NCBI RefSeq assembly: GCF_001577835.2
Contig: NC_029521.1
Coordinates: 2,142,398 to 2,206,397 of the forward strand
Length of the DNA: 64,000 nt
Source of the DNA: Coturnix japonica
Lineage: Eukaryota > Chordata > Aves > Galliformes > Phasianidae
Direction of reading: 5' to 3'
Positions 11,901 through 23,400 of this stretch are shown here, in pieces (the first letter of the stretch is position 1; each line of letters begins with the position of its first letter). The translations under genes were made by a program, and so were the position numbers. The notes under the pieces are model-generated. The model was not told where the DNA came from. It did not search any database and was given only the letters and a program-made list of their open reading frames with translations.

Positions 11901-14900
11901 AAAACCTCAGTTTCCCCACAGCTGTTAACATAATGCTGCCTCCAAGGGTGAGAATCCACTTGCTGGTGGCATTTCTATGCTCCTCAGAAGTACGGTCCAG
12001 GTCAATAGTACATTTTTGTGTCAGAGAGTATATTACAGACCACTGTCTTAATTATTCCACAGTGTGATATGCTCAGATGAGGTTCTGAGTACATTTACTA
12101 GTTCAGGGATTACTGCTTAGCCTTTCAGCCGTAGTACGCTGGTTCAAATCCTCAGCAGGTTGATGATGTTTCACAGGTGTTGCCATTTGCTGTCTTTATT
12201 TGTTATGAACTGGCATAGCTCCACTGGCTCCTTGCTCCGTGGGATGTGTGCATCTGCAGGTACTGCATCTACTACCATGGGTGTGAGTTCAGGCACCTGG
12301 TGATAGTCTTCTTTTATATATTTTAATTATTAAGTGGTGAGCTCCTGCCAAGACCTCCTTACAAGCCTATGGAGGATGGTGTGCAGTGGTCTCAGCAAGA
12401 TAATATTCAGCAGAATCCTTTAAACAGTTCATTTGGGGCACCAGGGTCTTTTGATATACCCTGTGTTTCAGCTGACTCTAGCAAATTCAAGCAGCCCCTT
12501 GATGCTCATGGAGCCTTGTGTCACACACACTGTGCTTGTGCCAAGTCTTGGTTCCTGATGAAAAGCTGCAGCTTGTGTGACTGCTGCTGTCATGCCCCAG
12601 GAGCCAGCAATAGCAGCACTGCTGTGTGGGCAGATGCTTCTGCTTGCTGGGAATCAAGGGGATAGTAGGGCTCCTTACTTTGCGGCTGCTGCCAGCCCTG
12701 AGGCCTGTCCTTGGGCTGCCTGCTGAAAAGAGAGGGTGAAACCCCCCTGATGACAGGTCTGGGACTCTGAGCTCCTGTCTTAGTCTTCGAATGCATGCCT
12801 GGATTTTTTCTTAAGTCCCCAGTGGCAATGCTGCTAGCTAAAGCCATTAAAGACCAGAAGCTGTTTGTAGGACTGGCAAATGTCTGAGATGACGTACAGA
12901 TTTAGCTAGAATGCAGTGGCTGCTATTCACACACAGAATGGCCCGGGTTGGAAGGCACCTCAAGGATCGTGAATCTCCAACCCCTCTGCCAGGCAGGGCC
13001 ACCAACCTCCACATTTACTGGACCAGGTTGCCCAGGGCCCCATCCAACCTGGCCTATTCATGCCTGTGCATTGCTCCAGATCTGATTTTGCTTTTTCAGT
13101 ACCATCTTCACAAATCTGTTTTGAATGGGGCAATATCTCTTTTTACAAAATTTGAGTTCAGTATGCACACTCTGTAAGAGCAGTAAAGCAGAAAAAGAGA
13201 AACATTCTGGGACAGTGAAGCAGAAGTGTTTTCTTTAATATAGCCCTTCCAATGTGTGCATTCTAAATACAGGTGCTGTCTAATAGAGGTGTATAAGCCT
13301 GTTGTAGGCCTGATTGTTAGCCTGACTGTAGCTGGCTTATGATTTTAAAGATCACTGTTGAGAAGAATTTCATAGCCTGTGTCTTATTAGGAAAATGAAA
13401 ACAAATAACCAGCTCATTCCCATGACTATCTTTTCCAAAGTCTTTATAACAAACTATGTGTTTTGCTACATTAAACACATAAATAGTGACATGTTCTTGG
13501 GACAAATTACCTTGCTTTGAACTTCACGAGTGTGATTTAATGTCTAAGTTTTGAGATACCATAGCAAATCCTACTTCCTCCCTTCTACTGACCAGTACTG
13601 TAAGACACTTCAACCTCAGCCAACAGGTCTGTTGCTATGACCCCTATGCATGTCCTTTTCTAGGGGCAGACTGGGAATCTATCAGTTTGTCCTGCTGAAA
13701 AACAGAAACAAAAGTGGCATAAAAAAAAATACAGTTGGAGTGACTGAGTGCTCTGCTTTCTTTTGACAGGTTTGCAAGACAATCCTTGGGCGTGTGACTG
13801 CAGTCTGTATGAAATGGTCCACTTCCTGAATTTCCAGTCTCCCAACATAGCATTCATTGAGCCCAGGCTGAAGTGCTTCACCCCTCGCAGCCTAGCAGGA
13901 GTCTTCTTCAGCCAGGTCGAGCTAAGGAAGTGTCAAAGCCCTGTTGTACATACATCTGTAGCCAAAGTGAAGACCATCCTGGGCAGCACTGTGCTACTGC
14001 GATGTGGGACAACGGGGGTGCCCATTCCTGAGCTCAGCTGGAGAAGGGCTGATGGTGCTCCGCTAAATGGCACAGGTACGTTTAAGCTTAAGCTTTTTTT
14101 TTTCCCCAGTGTGGACTGAGTGAGCGAGTCCTACACACCTTATTTTCTGTGGCCTACAAAGCATGTAGCTCCCTTAGCCTGTCTTCATAGCAGATGTGCT
14201 CCAGCCTTCTAAGCATCTTCATGGCCCTTTTCTGGGCCTGATCCAAATGCTGTCCTTTGTGTGCTGGGAGACGCAGTATACCAGGTAGAGCCTCATGAGG
14301 GCAGAGCAGAGTGGGACAATCACACCCATGTCCCTGCTGCCATCCCTCTTTTGGTGCAGTCTAGGACACTGTTGGCCTTCCAGGCTGCAAGCGTACACTG
14401 CTATCTCACATTATGTTTTTCATCTACCAGGACCCCCAGGTCCTTCTTGGCAGAGAAAAACATATTATAACATTATGTATCAGCAATGGCAGCTCCAGTG
14501 CCAGTATTGTTATATCACTGAAATAGTGGTCTTCTGAGTACAAAAGAGTGAGATACGGCTCACTGTCTACATGAATGGAGAAAGGCCATAGGAAGACTGG
14601 TAGCTTTGATTCCTATTATTTCCATTCAGTAATGAATTAAATGGTAAAAACTGTATTTTAGTGTTAATGTCATTTTCTTGCAATTACTATAGTACTGTAG
14701 CATAATTAGTGGCAAAAATAAATGATTTTACTGTCTCAGGTAGATATTCTGTTGATTGAGACCTAACAGTTCACAAAACACATTATTAATTCTAGTGACG
14801 ACTGACTGTTTTGTGTTTTTCCTTCTTTTCAGTGCACCAAGAGATCTCTAGTGATGGGATGAGCTGGTCTATCCTGGGCCTGCCTGTAGTCTCTTATCTT

Positions 14901-15818
14901 GACTCTGGAGAGTACATTTGTAAAGCAAAGAATTTCCTGGGGGCAACAGAAGCGTTCATATCCCTCATCATCATGGACTCAGAAAGCACAGATGACCCCA
15001 ATTCCAATGCCAAAGGCACGTGGAATGGGAAGGCAAGCGGGATGGAGGCAGCTGCCTACAATGACAAGCTAGTGGCAAGATATGTTATCACCACCTCTAC
15101 CATGCCTACCCTAGGGGCTGGAGCAGGCACCGGGGAGGATCTCCTCATCCCAGCTGGAGCTAAAGATAGCAACCCCCAAAACCTACTGGTGAGCCCACCT
15201 ACTGGTCAGCAGGAGCCAGAGCGAATTGTGAGATCTGTCAGAGTGTTAGGAGACACTGACCAGAGTGTCACCCTGGTCTGGAAGGCGCCTCTGGCGAAGA
15301 ACACAACAGTGTTCAGTGTCCTCTATGCTGTCTTTGGAGAGAGGGACATGCGTCGGATCAATGTGGAACCAGGGAAGACCAAGGTCAACATTTATGGGCT
15401 GCTACCAAAGACCAAGTACATAGTGTGCGTCTGCGTGAAAGGGCTGATCCCCAGGAAGGAGCAGTGCATCATATTTTCCACAGATGAAGTTGCTAGTGCA
15501 GGAGGGACCCAGAAACTCATCAACGTGGTTGTCATCAGTGTGGCTTGTGTCATTGCCGTTCCTCTGACACTGGTGGTCTGCTGTGGAGCGTTGAAGAGAC
15601 GCTGCAAGAAGTGCTTTGTGAGGAAACCCAAGGAAATTCAGGAGTCCTACGTCACCTTTGAAAGTCTTTCTCCTGGGGCCAAGGTGAAAGGAGTGGAAGG
15701 AGAATACTTGACTAGACATACCCCCGATGAGTCTAACAGGCTCCTCTCTGCCCGATCCAGTGTGGACTCAGAAGCAATACCAAAGATAGAGGGGCAACCT
15801 AATGAATACTTTTGCTGA
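8853..15818 (+). CDS. LRIT1: LRIT1, leucine-rich repeat, Ig-like and transmembrane domain protein 1
   Basis: Four coding exons (8853-8974, 10931-11397, 13770-14075, 14833-15818) join in phase to 1881 nt, or 626 aa; human LRIT1 is about 623 aa. Domain order is as follows. A signal peptide covers about residues 1-21. A cysteine LRRNT (CPSQCSC, then CNDPEM) precedes LRRs at about 55-190 (LEYLWLPYNSL, LRLLDLHSNEL, YLDLSSNKL). An LRRCT begins DNPWACDC. An Ig domain has cysteines near 274 and 328 (YICKAKNFLGA). An FN3 domain lies at about 430-515 (VTLVWKAPLAKNTT), a TM at about 527-550 (INVVVISVACVIAVPLTLVV), and a tail ends NEYFC as in mammals. All junctions are GT-AG, phases 2, 1 and 1. Known role (family knowledge): a retina-specific synaptic protein of photoreceptors linked to ON-bipolar signalling. 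The start is chosen for its signal peptide and purine at -3. LRIT2 follows in the same direction. Confidence 0.97.
10931..11397 (+). CDS. LRIT1: LRIT1 exon 2 (LRR block)
   Basis: The acceptor is TTCTCACTAG and the donor is TTAG|GTAAG. It encodes the rest of the LRRNT (CNDPEMTL) and the leucine-rich repeats. The stretch AIRRVPGEAFHAL matches mammalian LRIT1 closely. Confidence 0.96.
13770..14075 (+). CDS. LRIT1: LRIT1 exon 3 (LRRCT and first half of Ig)
   Basis: The acceptor is TTTTGACAG and the donor is ACAG|GTACG. It encodes LQDNPWACDC, the LRRCT ending VELRKCQ, and the first Ig cysteine (LLRCGTTGVP) with SWRRADGAPLNGT. Confidence 0.96.
14150..14460 (-). mobile_element. CR1 LINE fragment, antisense, in LRIT1 intron 3
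   Basis: The plus strand reads 'catcttcatggcccttttct', 'ctcatgagggcagagcagag' and 'aggacccccaggtccttctt'. These are the reverse complement of the internal 3' part of CR1. The copy lies antisense to LRIT1 and does not touch the splice sites. Confidence 0.85.
14833..15818 (+). CDS. LRIT1: LRIT1 exon 4 (Ig, FN3, TM, tail)
   Basis: The acceptor is TTCTTTTCAG and the exon runs to TGA at 15816-15818. It encodes the second Ig cysteine, a serine/asparagine-rich linker, the FN3 domain, the TM segment and the cytoplasmic tail. ARSSVDSEAIPK in the tail matches the mammalian LSARSSVDF region. Confidence 0.97.
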
Positions 15819-18201
15819 TAGTTACTAGTCTGGTCATTGGCTTGCTACATGGAAAGCACGTGGCTGTATGTACGACTGTGTTCCAACACTGCATGCCATT
15901 GTGTCAGTTTATGCGTCTCAGACGTATTCTGGAGGAGGATGCAAGAAAGTAGAAGATGCCCAGACTTTATAGGAACTTGTTATTGACCAGCTGGGGTTTG
16001 ATGTTTTGTACTCAATCAAAAGCTTCTGTGCTAACGGTCTCGTTCTCTCGGACCATTCTTATTTTCATAAAATGATGCATGCACACTGAGTGTGAGGACA
16101 TTAAGCAACACTTTTGAGCATGCTCTGCTCAGTGCTGTTTAGTACCTGCTCTGCAATATGATAAGTATTTGATTTGCAACTCTTTTATGATTCTTTGGTT
16201 TACAAATTGGGGACTACTTGATAGTTTTAATACTAATATCTGTGAATGTCAAGATAGAGTCTTACCTTTTATGCACTGTATATTTGCATGAACCAAGCAA
16301 ATTCATGCTTAATAGATAGCTAAATACGACTGTGTAGTACACCTAAAAATAGCTTTATATTCTCAGTTCAAAGAAATGTGCAAAGAGATATGACTCGAGA
16401 CAATAAGCAATTGACTCTTAAGAACACTTAAGAGGGTAAGTTTGAGAATGGCATTTTGACCCTAACCACTGTTCTACTTATCACACAATTGAACAACAGT
16501 ACCACGCAAACCTTTCAGTATCAGTCCTAGCTGTCATTTTCTAGCAGTGTTGTAATTAGTACAGTGTGCTTTATATCAGTTTTTCTACTTAAAAATCATG
16601 CAGTAGCCTATTCTGCCAATTATGTGTGGCACTGTAATGTTTTGTAACCATACTGCAAAACCTACGTTAGATAGTTGTACAAAAATCCCCCAGATCAACC
16701 CTGTCATTGCTGCTGGCTGTGCTGGTAAAACTGATAGTGAAGATCAGAGGGCGCTTGTGGTTCACCCATCAAAATCTCTTGCTCCGTGTAGGGCAGAGGT
16801 GTATATTGCTGACTGAGCATGCTACTGCACTACTTCTGCTGTGGCAGCAATGGTGGCAAAGGCTGATATTTGGGTTTCAAACGTGTTGCAAGTTTGAGAA
16901 CTCTAGAAAAAAAGAAAATAGAAAAGAAGGAAAAAGGCTAATATTTGTCTAAATGTGTTTTTCTAACCACGGTTTGCTAATCAGTTATTTGTAACTGAAG
17001 TCCTGCAATTCTGTGGGAATTTGGATCTGAATACTTATCACAAAGCACTTCACAGCCCTGTCATTTTCTACTCCTGTCCCTTAGGTTGTAATACTGTATA
17101 TATTGGCTTTCTGTACATAAAAAATAAGCTTCATAAAGAAAATGCTGCGTGACCTGCGAAATGTTGAATGGGAGGGATCCAGCCAAGCGGAAACGATAAT
17201 TGATGAAGCCTCAGTCTTTTGGAATTGATTTGAAACGTATGCTTGCAAATGTCTTGGAAAGATCTCCACTCGCTTTCAGGGTTTGTATGTAGAGTGTGGA
17301 TTAACTGATGAAATAGGTAGAATCTAATAGATCTATTACTTATTTATACATATGTATTTCCCAAGATTGATTTCAAGTCTCCTTCTTCAAGGTGGAATAA
17401 GAACGTTCCAGTAGCCGTTTTTGGGATGGGTTGAATGGTTTGTTGTTTTCTTCAGCCCAATTCCTGCCCTCATCTGTAGTGGTGTTGCTTTGGGTCATGC
17501 AGAAATTAGGAAGGAGCCCAGCCTAGCACCAGTGGTTGATTTTTAGTATTGAAAAATCAAGGCTGTTCTGAAGCTGTCCTGCCATGAATGGAGTGGTCCT
17601 GCTGCCCAAGGGCCTTCCCACAAGTGAGGTTTGCAGCCATCTGGGAGTGAGATGTATTTACCTTTCAGCTGTCTGGAGGCAGGAGCAGGGTAATTTGCCA
17701 CACCTAGTCCTGGTAAAGAACAGCACTTGCCCACTCCAACACAGGGTCTGCAACCAGAGTGAGAAAGGCACCAGCTGGGTCAGTCCCGTCACTCCTTACC
17801 TGTGGGGTCAGGAAGGGCAAATTATCCTTGTGGATGTGTAAAGCTTTAAACTCTACAGGATACTTTTGCACTTTGAATGAACAGCAATCCCGAGTAGAAT
17901 AAATGTGATTTTCCATTTCTATTTCCTACGGTGATTCTAACTGTCCTGTCGGTGAGGCAAAACGCTTCAGCAGCTCAGCTGCTGCTCTAAAACCAGGATA
18001 CCTGTACCAGACTGGTGATTCACACAAGGTAGGCAATAGATTGAAATGTGTAAGCTCTGTGTTCTGTGGTGTCATACTTTGCTAAACTGTACGTGAAGTT
18101 TCTAACTGTTACAGGCAAAATGATTTTCCGCTGAGTGGTTGGCAGATGAATTTCAGAACTTTGGTTGAGATCTGCAGTTGTATGAGACAAGTGAAATTGT
18201 G

Positions 18202-18207
18202 AATAAA
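18202..18207 (+). terminator. candidate poly(A) signal of LRIT1
   Basis: AATAAA followed by a T-rich element ('cttgttgctctcttctg'). It is the only canonical hexamer I found between the LRIT1 stop and LRIT2. The true cleavage site is unverified. Confidence 0.35.
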
Positions 18208-18666
18208 AACCTTGTTGCTCTCTTCTGTTTCTTTAACTTGCGGGTGTTGGGGACCTCCTTTCAGCAGGGTCAGTGCAGGCAAGTGATGCTCTCTGGTCAC
18301 AGCATGCAGAACAGAGATGGCTTAGAGCTCATATCTGGGAACAGTTTATTACTTGGTCAAGGTCAGTCCATAGACGGAAGTGCTGTAAGGACTGTTTCCA
18401 TGCTCTCCCTCCTTCCTCCCCACCCCACCTTTAATTTTTTGCTTTTCTTGGTGCAAAAGTGAAATATTAAGGATGAGGTGTACAAAAGAAAGAAATAGTG
18501 TTTTTAAAATGGATCCAAATAGCTTTGAATTGCACTGAAAAGCTGTTTTTAATTGGAAGAAACTTGAGAATAGCAGCAATCAAGATGAAAGTATTGAGCA
18601 GAATATAACGGAAATAATATGATGAAAGTGATTAAGAAGGAATACTACAAGTAGTTGAAGTACATT

Positions 18667-18693
18667 AGAAGGAAGGTAAAAAACCTTCCTTCT
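18667..18693 (+). repeat. perfect 11-bp inverted repeat, 5-nt loop
   Basis: AGAAGGAAGGT is followed by an A-only loop and then ACCTTCCTTCT. The stem is fully paired but too short for a canonical pre-miRNA. It lies in the LRIT1-LRIT2 spacer. Confidence 0.6.
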
Positions 18694-20325
18694 TCAAGAC
18701 AAGAGTTTGGATCCCCTACACTTGCTGGAGGCATGCAAGGGGCTTCCCTTCAGCATTTGCTTTGGCAGTGAGTGTGATCTCTTAAATTCTACTTCCCATG
18801 GATTAGCATACGATGTCTCTATTGAAATTTATTTTTACAGCTTGGTTTTTAGACAGCTTGTTCTGCATTTTGGCTTCAGTCGTGATGTCACATGACAGTA
18901 AATAGCACCAAGTAAGACCGTGGAGTCTTGAGGCTTCTGCTCCCACGGCTGAGACCACCGTGTGATACAACTTCTCATCACTGCTACCTTCAGGCCTCCT
19001 GGTTCAGCCAGCAAGCCCCACTGACTGGTGACCACTTTGTCACTTAAGTCTTACTAATAGGGGATAAAGAGAACCTATGTTGGCTTACAGGGTCTGTGCT
19101 GATTGCACACTATAAGAACCCCTCAGTGACCTTCCTGCAGCCACCAGTCAGGTGGAGTCTATTAGCTGCTGGCCCTGCTTCACTACAGACCAGCAACCTT
19201 TCTCTTTCATGTCATGACTTGTTAATGACATACTAGAATGCAGGGAACTTGATGAAATGTCATCAAGTACAACATCACGGTAAGTAATGAGCATTTTTGC
19301 TAAACTTATGCCCGTATGGATGTGGTTAGCTGCTAGGCATAGGCAGCAATGGCTGCCCAATGGGCCAATTAATTGCAGCCTGCCCCTTGTGAGCTGGAAG
19401 CAGTCACAAAACCCAGCAGCAGTCCTCAATGTCCTCCACCAGTTTGTTCTTCTGATTAGCCTTGAAATCAAAGTGTCTGCTGAATTAAAATCTACAGAAT
19501 CAGCCCTGTGTCTTGCAGAGGCTTACAGCAGCTACACTGGCGCACGTGCCCCAAAAGACATGTATCATTCTAAGCTTTTGTGCTATAAATATTTTTCTAT
19601 CCTGGTCCGCAGGTTGGAGGTTAAGTAGGTTCAGGCTAATCTTGATTTGTGACCCAGCTTCACATGTATTGGTACTGAGGTTAAGCCCTTTTCTGACGGC
19701 TGCTGCGTCCAGTGGGCTGTAATGAAGCCTACGCACGCTAGATGGCCCCAAGAGAACACAGTGATGCTTGGAAGTCAGAGCTGAAAACTGGCTGGCTTTG
19801 GATTTATATCTTCTCATTAAATTATTAAGACTGAGTTTTCCAAGGGGACCAAAGAGCAGTTGGCACTCATGTCTTACATGGGAGCCTGAGAACTTACCAT
19901 ACTGCAATAGCTCTGTAATTTTGTATTTTGTGCAATGTAGATGAATGTTAAAACCAGACTTTTCTCGGGGTGCTTCCATGTTTAAAAACAACCAACCAAG
20001 CAAACAAACAAAAATGTAAATAGACCTGGTTAACTACTTGGTATCAGAAGAGTTTTTGGCTTCAGGAACCGGTTGACCTTTATATTACCATCGAAGTAAA
20101 TCTGTTATCCCTGTGGCTAAATAAGAACTGGCCAGGAGTGAACCCAGGGGTGATTTTTAGCCCTTCGACATAGGCTGTGAACCATACTACATGTCTTCTT
20201 TAGGCTTGGGTCCCCAGCAGGATTTATTTCTGCGTCAAGGAAGATTACAGATAATAGGATTTGCTTCTTGGAGGCTGTTGGCATGTTTGGTGAACACCCT
20301 GCACAGTGCTGTCTTAAAGGAGAAT

Positions 20326-20438
20326 ATGGACCCTACTATTCATCACATTTTTCTTCTTCTTGTGGCCTTCCACAAGATAAACCCTTCTTTTTCATCTTGT
20401 GTCACAGGATGCTCTTGTTCTCAGGACAGCTTTGGAAG
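20326..20438 (+). CDS. LRIT2: LRIT2 exon 1
   Basis: It encodes the signal peptide and the LRRNT cysteines ([13 protein letters not shown]). The donor is GGAAG|GTAAGA in phase 2. Human LRIT2 has CTCSEESFGR at the same junction. Confidence 0.9.
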
Positions 20439-23400
20439 GTAAGAGAGCTAATTGTCTTAGCTGTAGCAACAGTGAAGCAGCTCAGAGACTTCTCTATATG
20501 TATTCCTATACATATTTGTTGTTGCGATGAGGACCAAAACCAAGTGGTCTCATGGTATACCTCTGCTACAACTAATACTGTACATAACCATCTTGAAGAT
20601 ATAATTATGAGATCTCTTTTTTCCTTGAGATATGTAGTTGCATATGTAACATTTTCTTAATGCTTTTTAAAAATTATTTTAATGGTATTCTTAGTGGGAA
20701 AGATGGGTGTAAAACTGAACTGAAGGATGGCTGCACTGCCACGTTGCCATGAAAGCAACACTTGATAATTCTTTGCAAGCTTGCAGACCTATGTAGGGAA
20801 CTGATTTCTTAGCCATGAAAGCGGTATGTGACCTAGAGAATTTTCTCGTTTCCTCCTCAGGAGTTTACTCTGCATGTCTGCATTGCTGAGGAAGATTCCC
20901 GACAGCATCCCTCAAGACATTAGAAAAATTAGAATAGAAAACTCACACCTAACAGAATTGCCTCGCGGGTCATTTGCGAACATTAGTGCCTTGGAGTATC
21001 TCTGGCTCAATTTCAACAACATCACGGTGATGCACATGAAGAGCCTGGAGTACCTGCCTGCTCTGAAGGAGCTGCGTTTGCAAGGGAACAAATTAAGTTC
21101 AGTGCCATGGACAGCATTTCAAGACACCCCAGCTCTGAAAATTCTGGACCTGAAGCACAACCGGCTGGATGTCCTTCCAGAACATGCGCTCCGCTATCTG
21201 TCCAACCTGACCTATTTAGATCTATCCTCAAATCAGCTTACTGTCATATCCAGGGATGTCTTCTACAGCTGGCCTATCTACCAGAGAAGCCAGAGGGCGG
21301 CAGGGCAGGGAGAAGCTATTTCCAATGTTGTTCTGGCCCTCCATGACAACCCGTGGATTTGTGACTGCCGCCTGAGGGGATTTGTCCAGTTTATCAAGTC
21401 AGTTGGCCCTCCTATTATTCTGATGAATTCTTATTTAACTTGCTCAAGCCCGAAATTCAGGGCAGGGAAGTTTTTTCATGAAGTGGAGCTCAACAGCTGC
21501 ATGAAGCCGCAGACTTCAGCCCTTGACACCAACCTGACAGTCCCAGTGGGGCTGAACATCACCCTGAGCTGCTTTGTGCAAGCCAGCCCTGCCCCGGCTG
21601 TCTGGTGGACCTATGCACTCAAACTTCTAAGGGCATTTAATGGTAAGCAAAGCAAAACTTTTTTGTTTGTGAGTTTATTTACATTTTGCTACTCTGCTGA
21701 CATAGTTCTTCAGTCCATCTAGTCACCACACCAGTTCTCTGCCTCTTTGGTGCCTCACTGTCATTGTGGTTGCAAAAGCATTCGCACAAGCTTAATTATT
21801 ACACTTCACGTAAGAAATTGGTCAAAGAGGAAAGGAACAAGTTCCACAATTATTTTATGATGAGTGGATTTTTTTTTAGTAGCCTTTCCATCATGGCAAA
21901 TGATATAAGAACTATAAAGAATACCTCAGCCCGGCATACGTATTAAATATGCAGTTATGTAGACATGAATTTATTATATATACTACATCATATACAATTA
22001 TGTAAATACATAGGTGTGTGTGACTAGAGATGTCTATATATATATATAGCCTCTATATGCACATAATTATATACAGAGAGATATATGTGTAGAGAATAAA
22101 TTTATATATGTATTTAGGAGCACACATGCAAACACGTACACACTTGTAGACTATTCCCTTACGTTTTCTCAGGAAATATCCATGCAGTCCACAAACCCTT
22201 GAAGCCACATTACTAGACAGTGTCCACTCACACTCTATAACCAAAATGAATGCAGCCATTCTGTATAAACCCCACTAATTTGTCTGCTTTGCTGAGGACT
22301 TCGTACTAGGAGACCTTTTCTCTTCCTCTATGTCCAGCTGGCCTCACATAAGTCCTCCCTCACATCTATTTTTGGTACTAGTCTTCAACAGGGCAAGTTG
22401 CTATTTTCATACATTCAGAGCTAAAAAGACACACAGCCACTGTGCAGGTTACGTGTAGCCCTAACGATCCTGCTATCTAAGGCAGCATTTGCCCTTAATC
22501 TTGGTCTGATGTTTGATTTAGTTCAGTATTTTAGCAGCACTTGTGCATCTTTCTGTGACATGCTGGATTAATTACACACAGGTTTTCCTTACCAACATGC
22601 CCATGTGTGGGTAGATGATGGGTTAGCTCATAGAGTTACTGAAGTTGCATTTTGCATCCACCTAAACCCTTCCTTGGCCTCACGTGCCTCCTTTTTTTAG
22701 GCCAGAGCCCCAAAATGGAATTTTTCATTTTCCAGTCTAGTGGAAGATGTAGCATGTGTTTGAACTAAAGAGCCTTCCCTGCTGTCTTGCAGCCTGGACA
22801 CATGGAGGGCAGATGGTGCATTGGTGGGCTAGGCCAGCTCCAGTGCCCTGCCTCAAGCGCTTGAGAGCCATGTGGCATTAAGGTTCTGCTCAGTGAAGTG
22901 TCCCTCTCAGGTTAGATTACTGAATATCCGGAGCTGAAAAGCACTCATGAAGATCACTGAGCCCATCTTGTCATTCCACATGGGGCAGGCTAAGAGTTAA
23001 ACCACTTAACTTAGAGTGTTGTCCCAACAGTTGTGTAGCTCCAGAAGGTTTGATGCTGAGACCACTGCCTCGAGAGTCTGTTCCAGTGCTTGACCAGCCT
23101 CTCAGTGGAGAACCTTTTTCTACCATCTTACCCTTCCCTGATGCAGCTGTAAGCCCTTACCTCTCTTCGTGTTGTTACCAAAGAGCTGAGGTCAGTATAT
23201 GCCTCTCTGCTCCCCTTGTGAGGCCAGTGAGGGTACCCCTTACGCTCCCCTTCTTTACACTGAGAGAGCAAAGGGACCTCAGCCTCTCCACAGTAGTCAT
23301 GCACTTCAGGCTTTCATTGTCTTTGTTGCCTTACTTTGGACACAACATAATACTATTATATCTTTCCTACTGTAGTGCCCCAAGCTGCAAGCAGTACTTG

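Larger units (their letters stand above)
15819..20325 (+). other. LRIT1 3' UTR and LRIT1-LRIT2 spacer
   Basis: No coding exon is supported. The first plus-strand AATAAA downstream of the LRIT1 stop is at 18202-18207 and is followed by a T-rich stretch, so the LRIT1 3' UTR may be about 2.4 kb. The rest is intergenic, up to the LRIT2 start. A perfect short hairpin lies at 18667-18693. Confidence 0.5.

Noticed and set aside
19500-20003. 167-codon minus-strand frame in the LRIT1-LRIT2 spacer
   Set aside because: No recognisable domain, no promoter or splice evidence; a frame this long can arise by chance in 64 kb. Left as unsupported.
20191-20325. Upstream in-frame ATG for LRIT2
   Set aside because: It would bury the signal peptide behind 45 residues; the ATG at 20326 has better context and fits the family.
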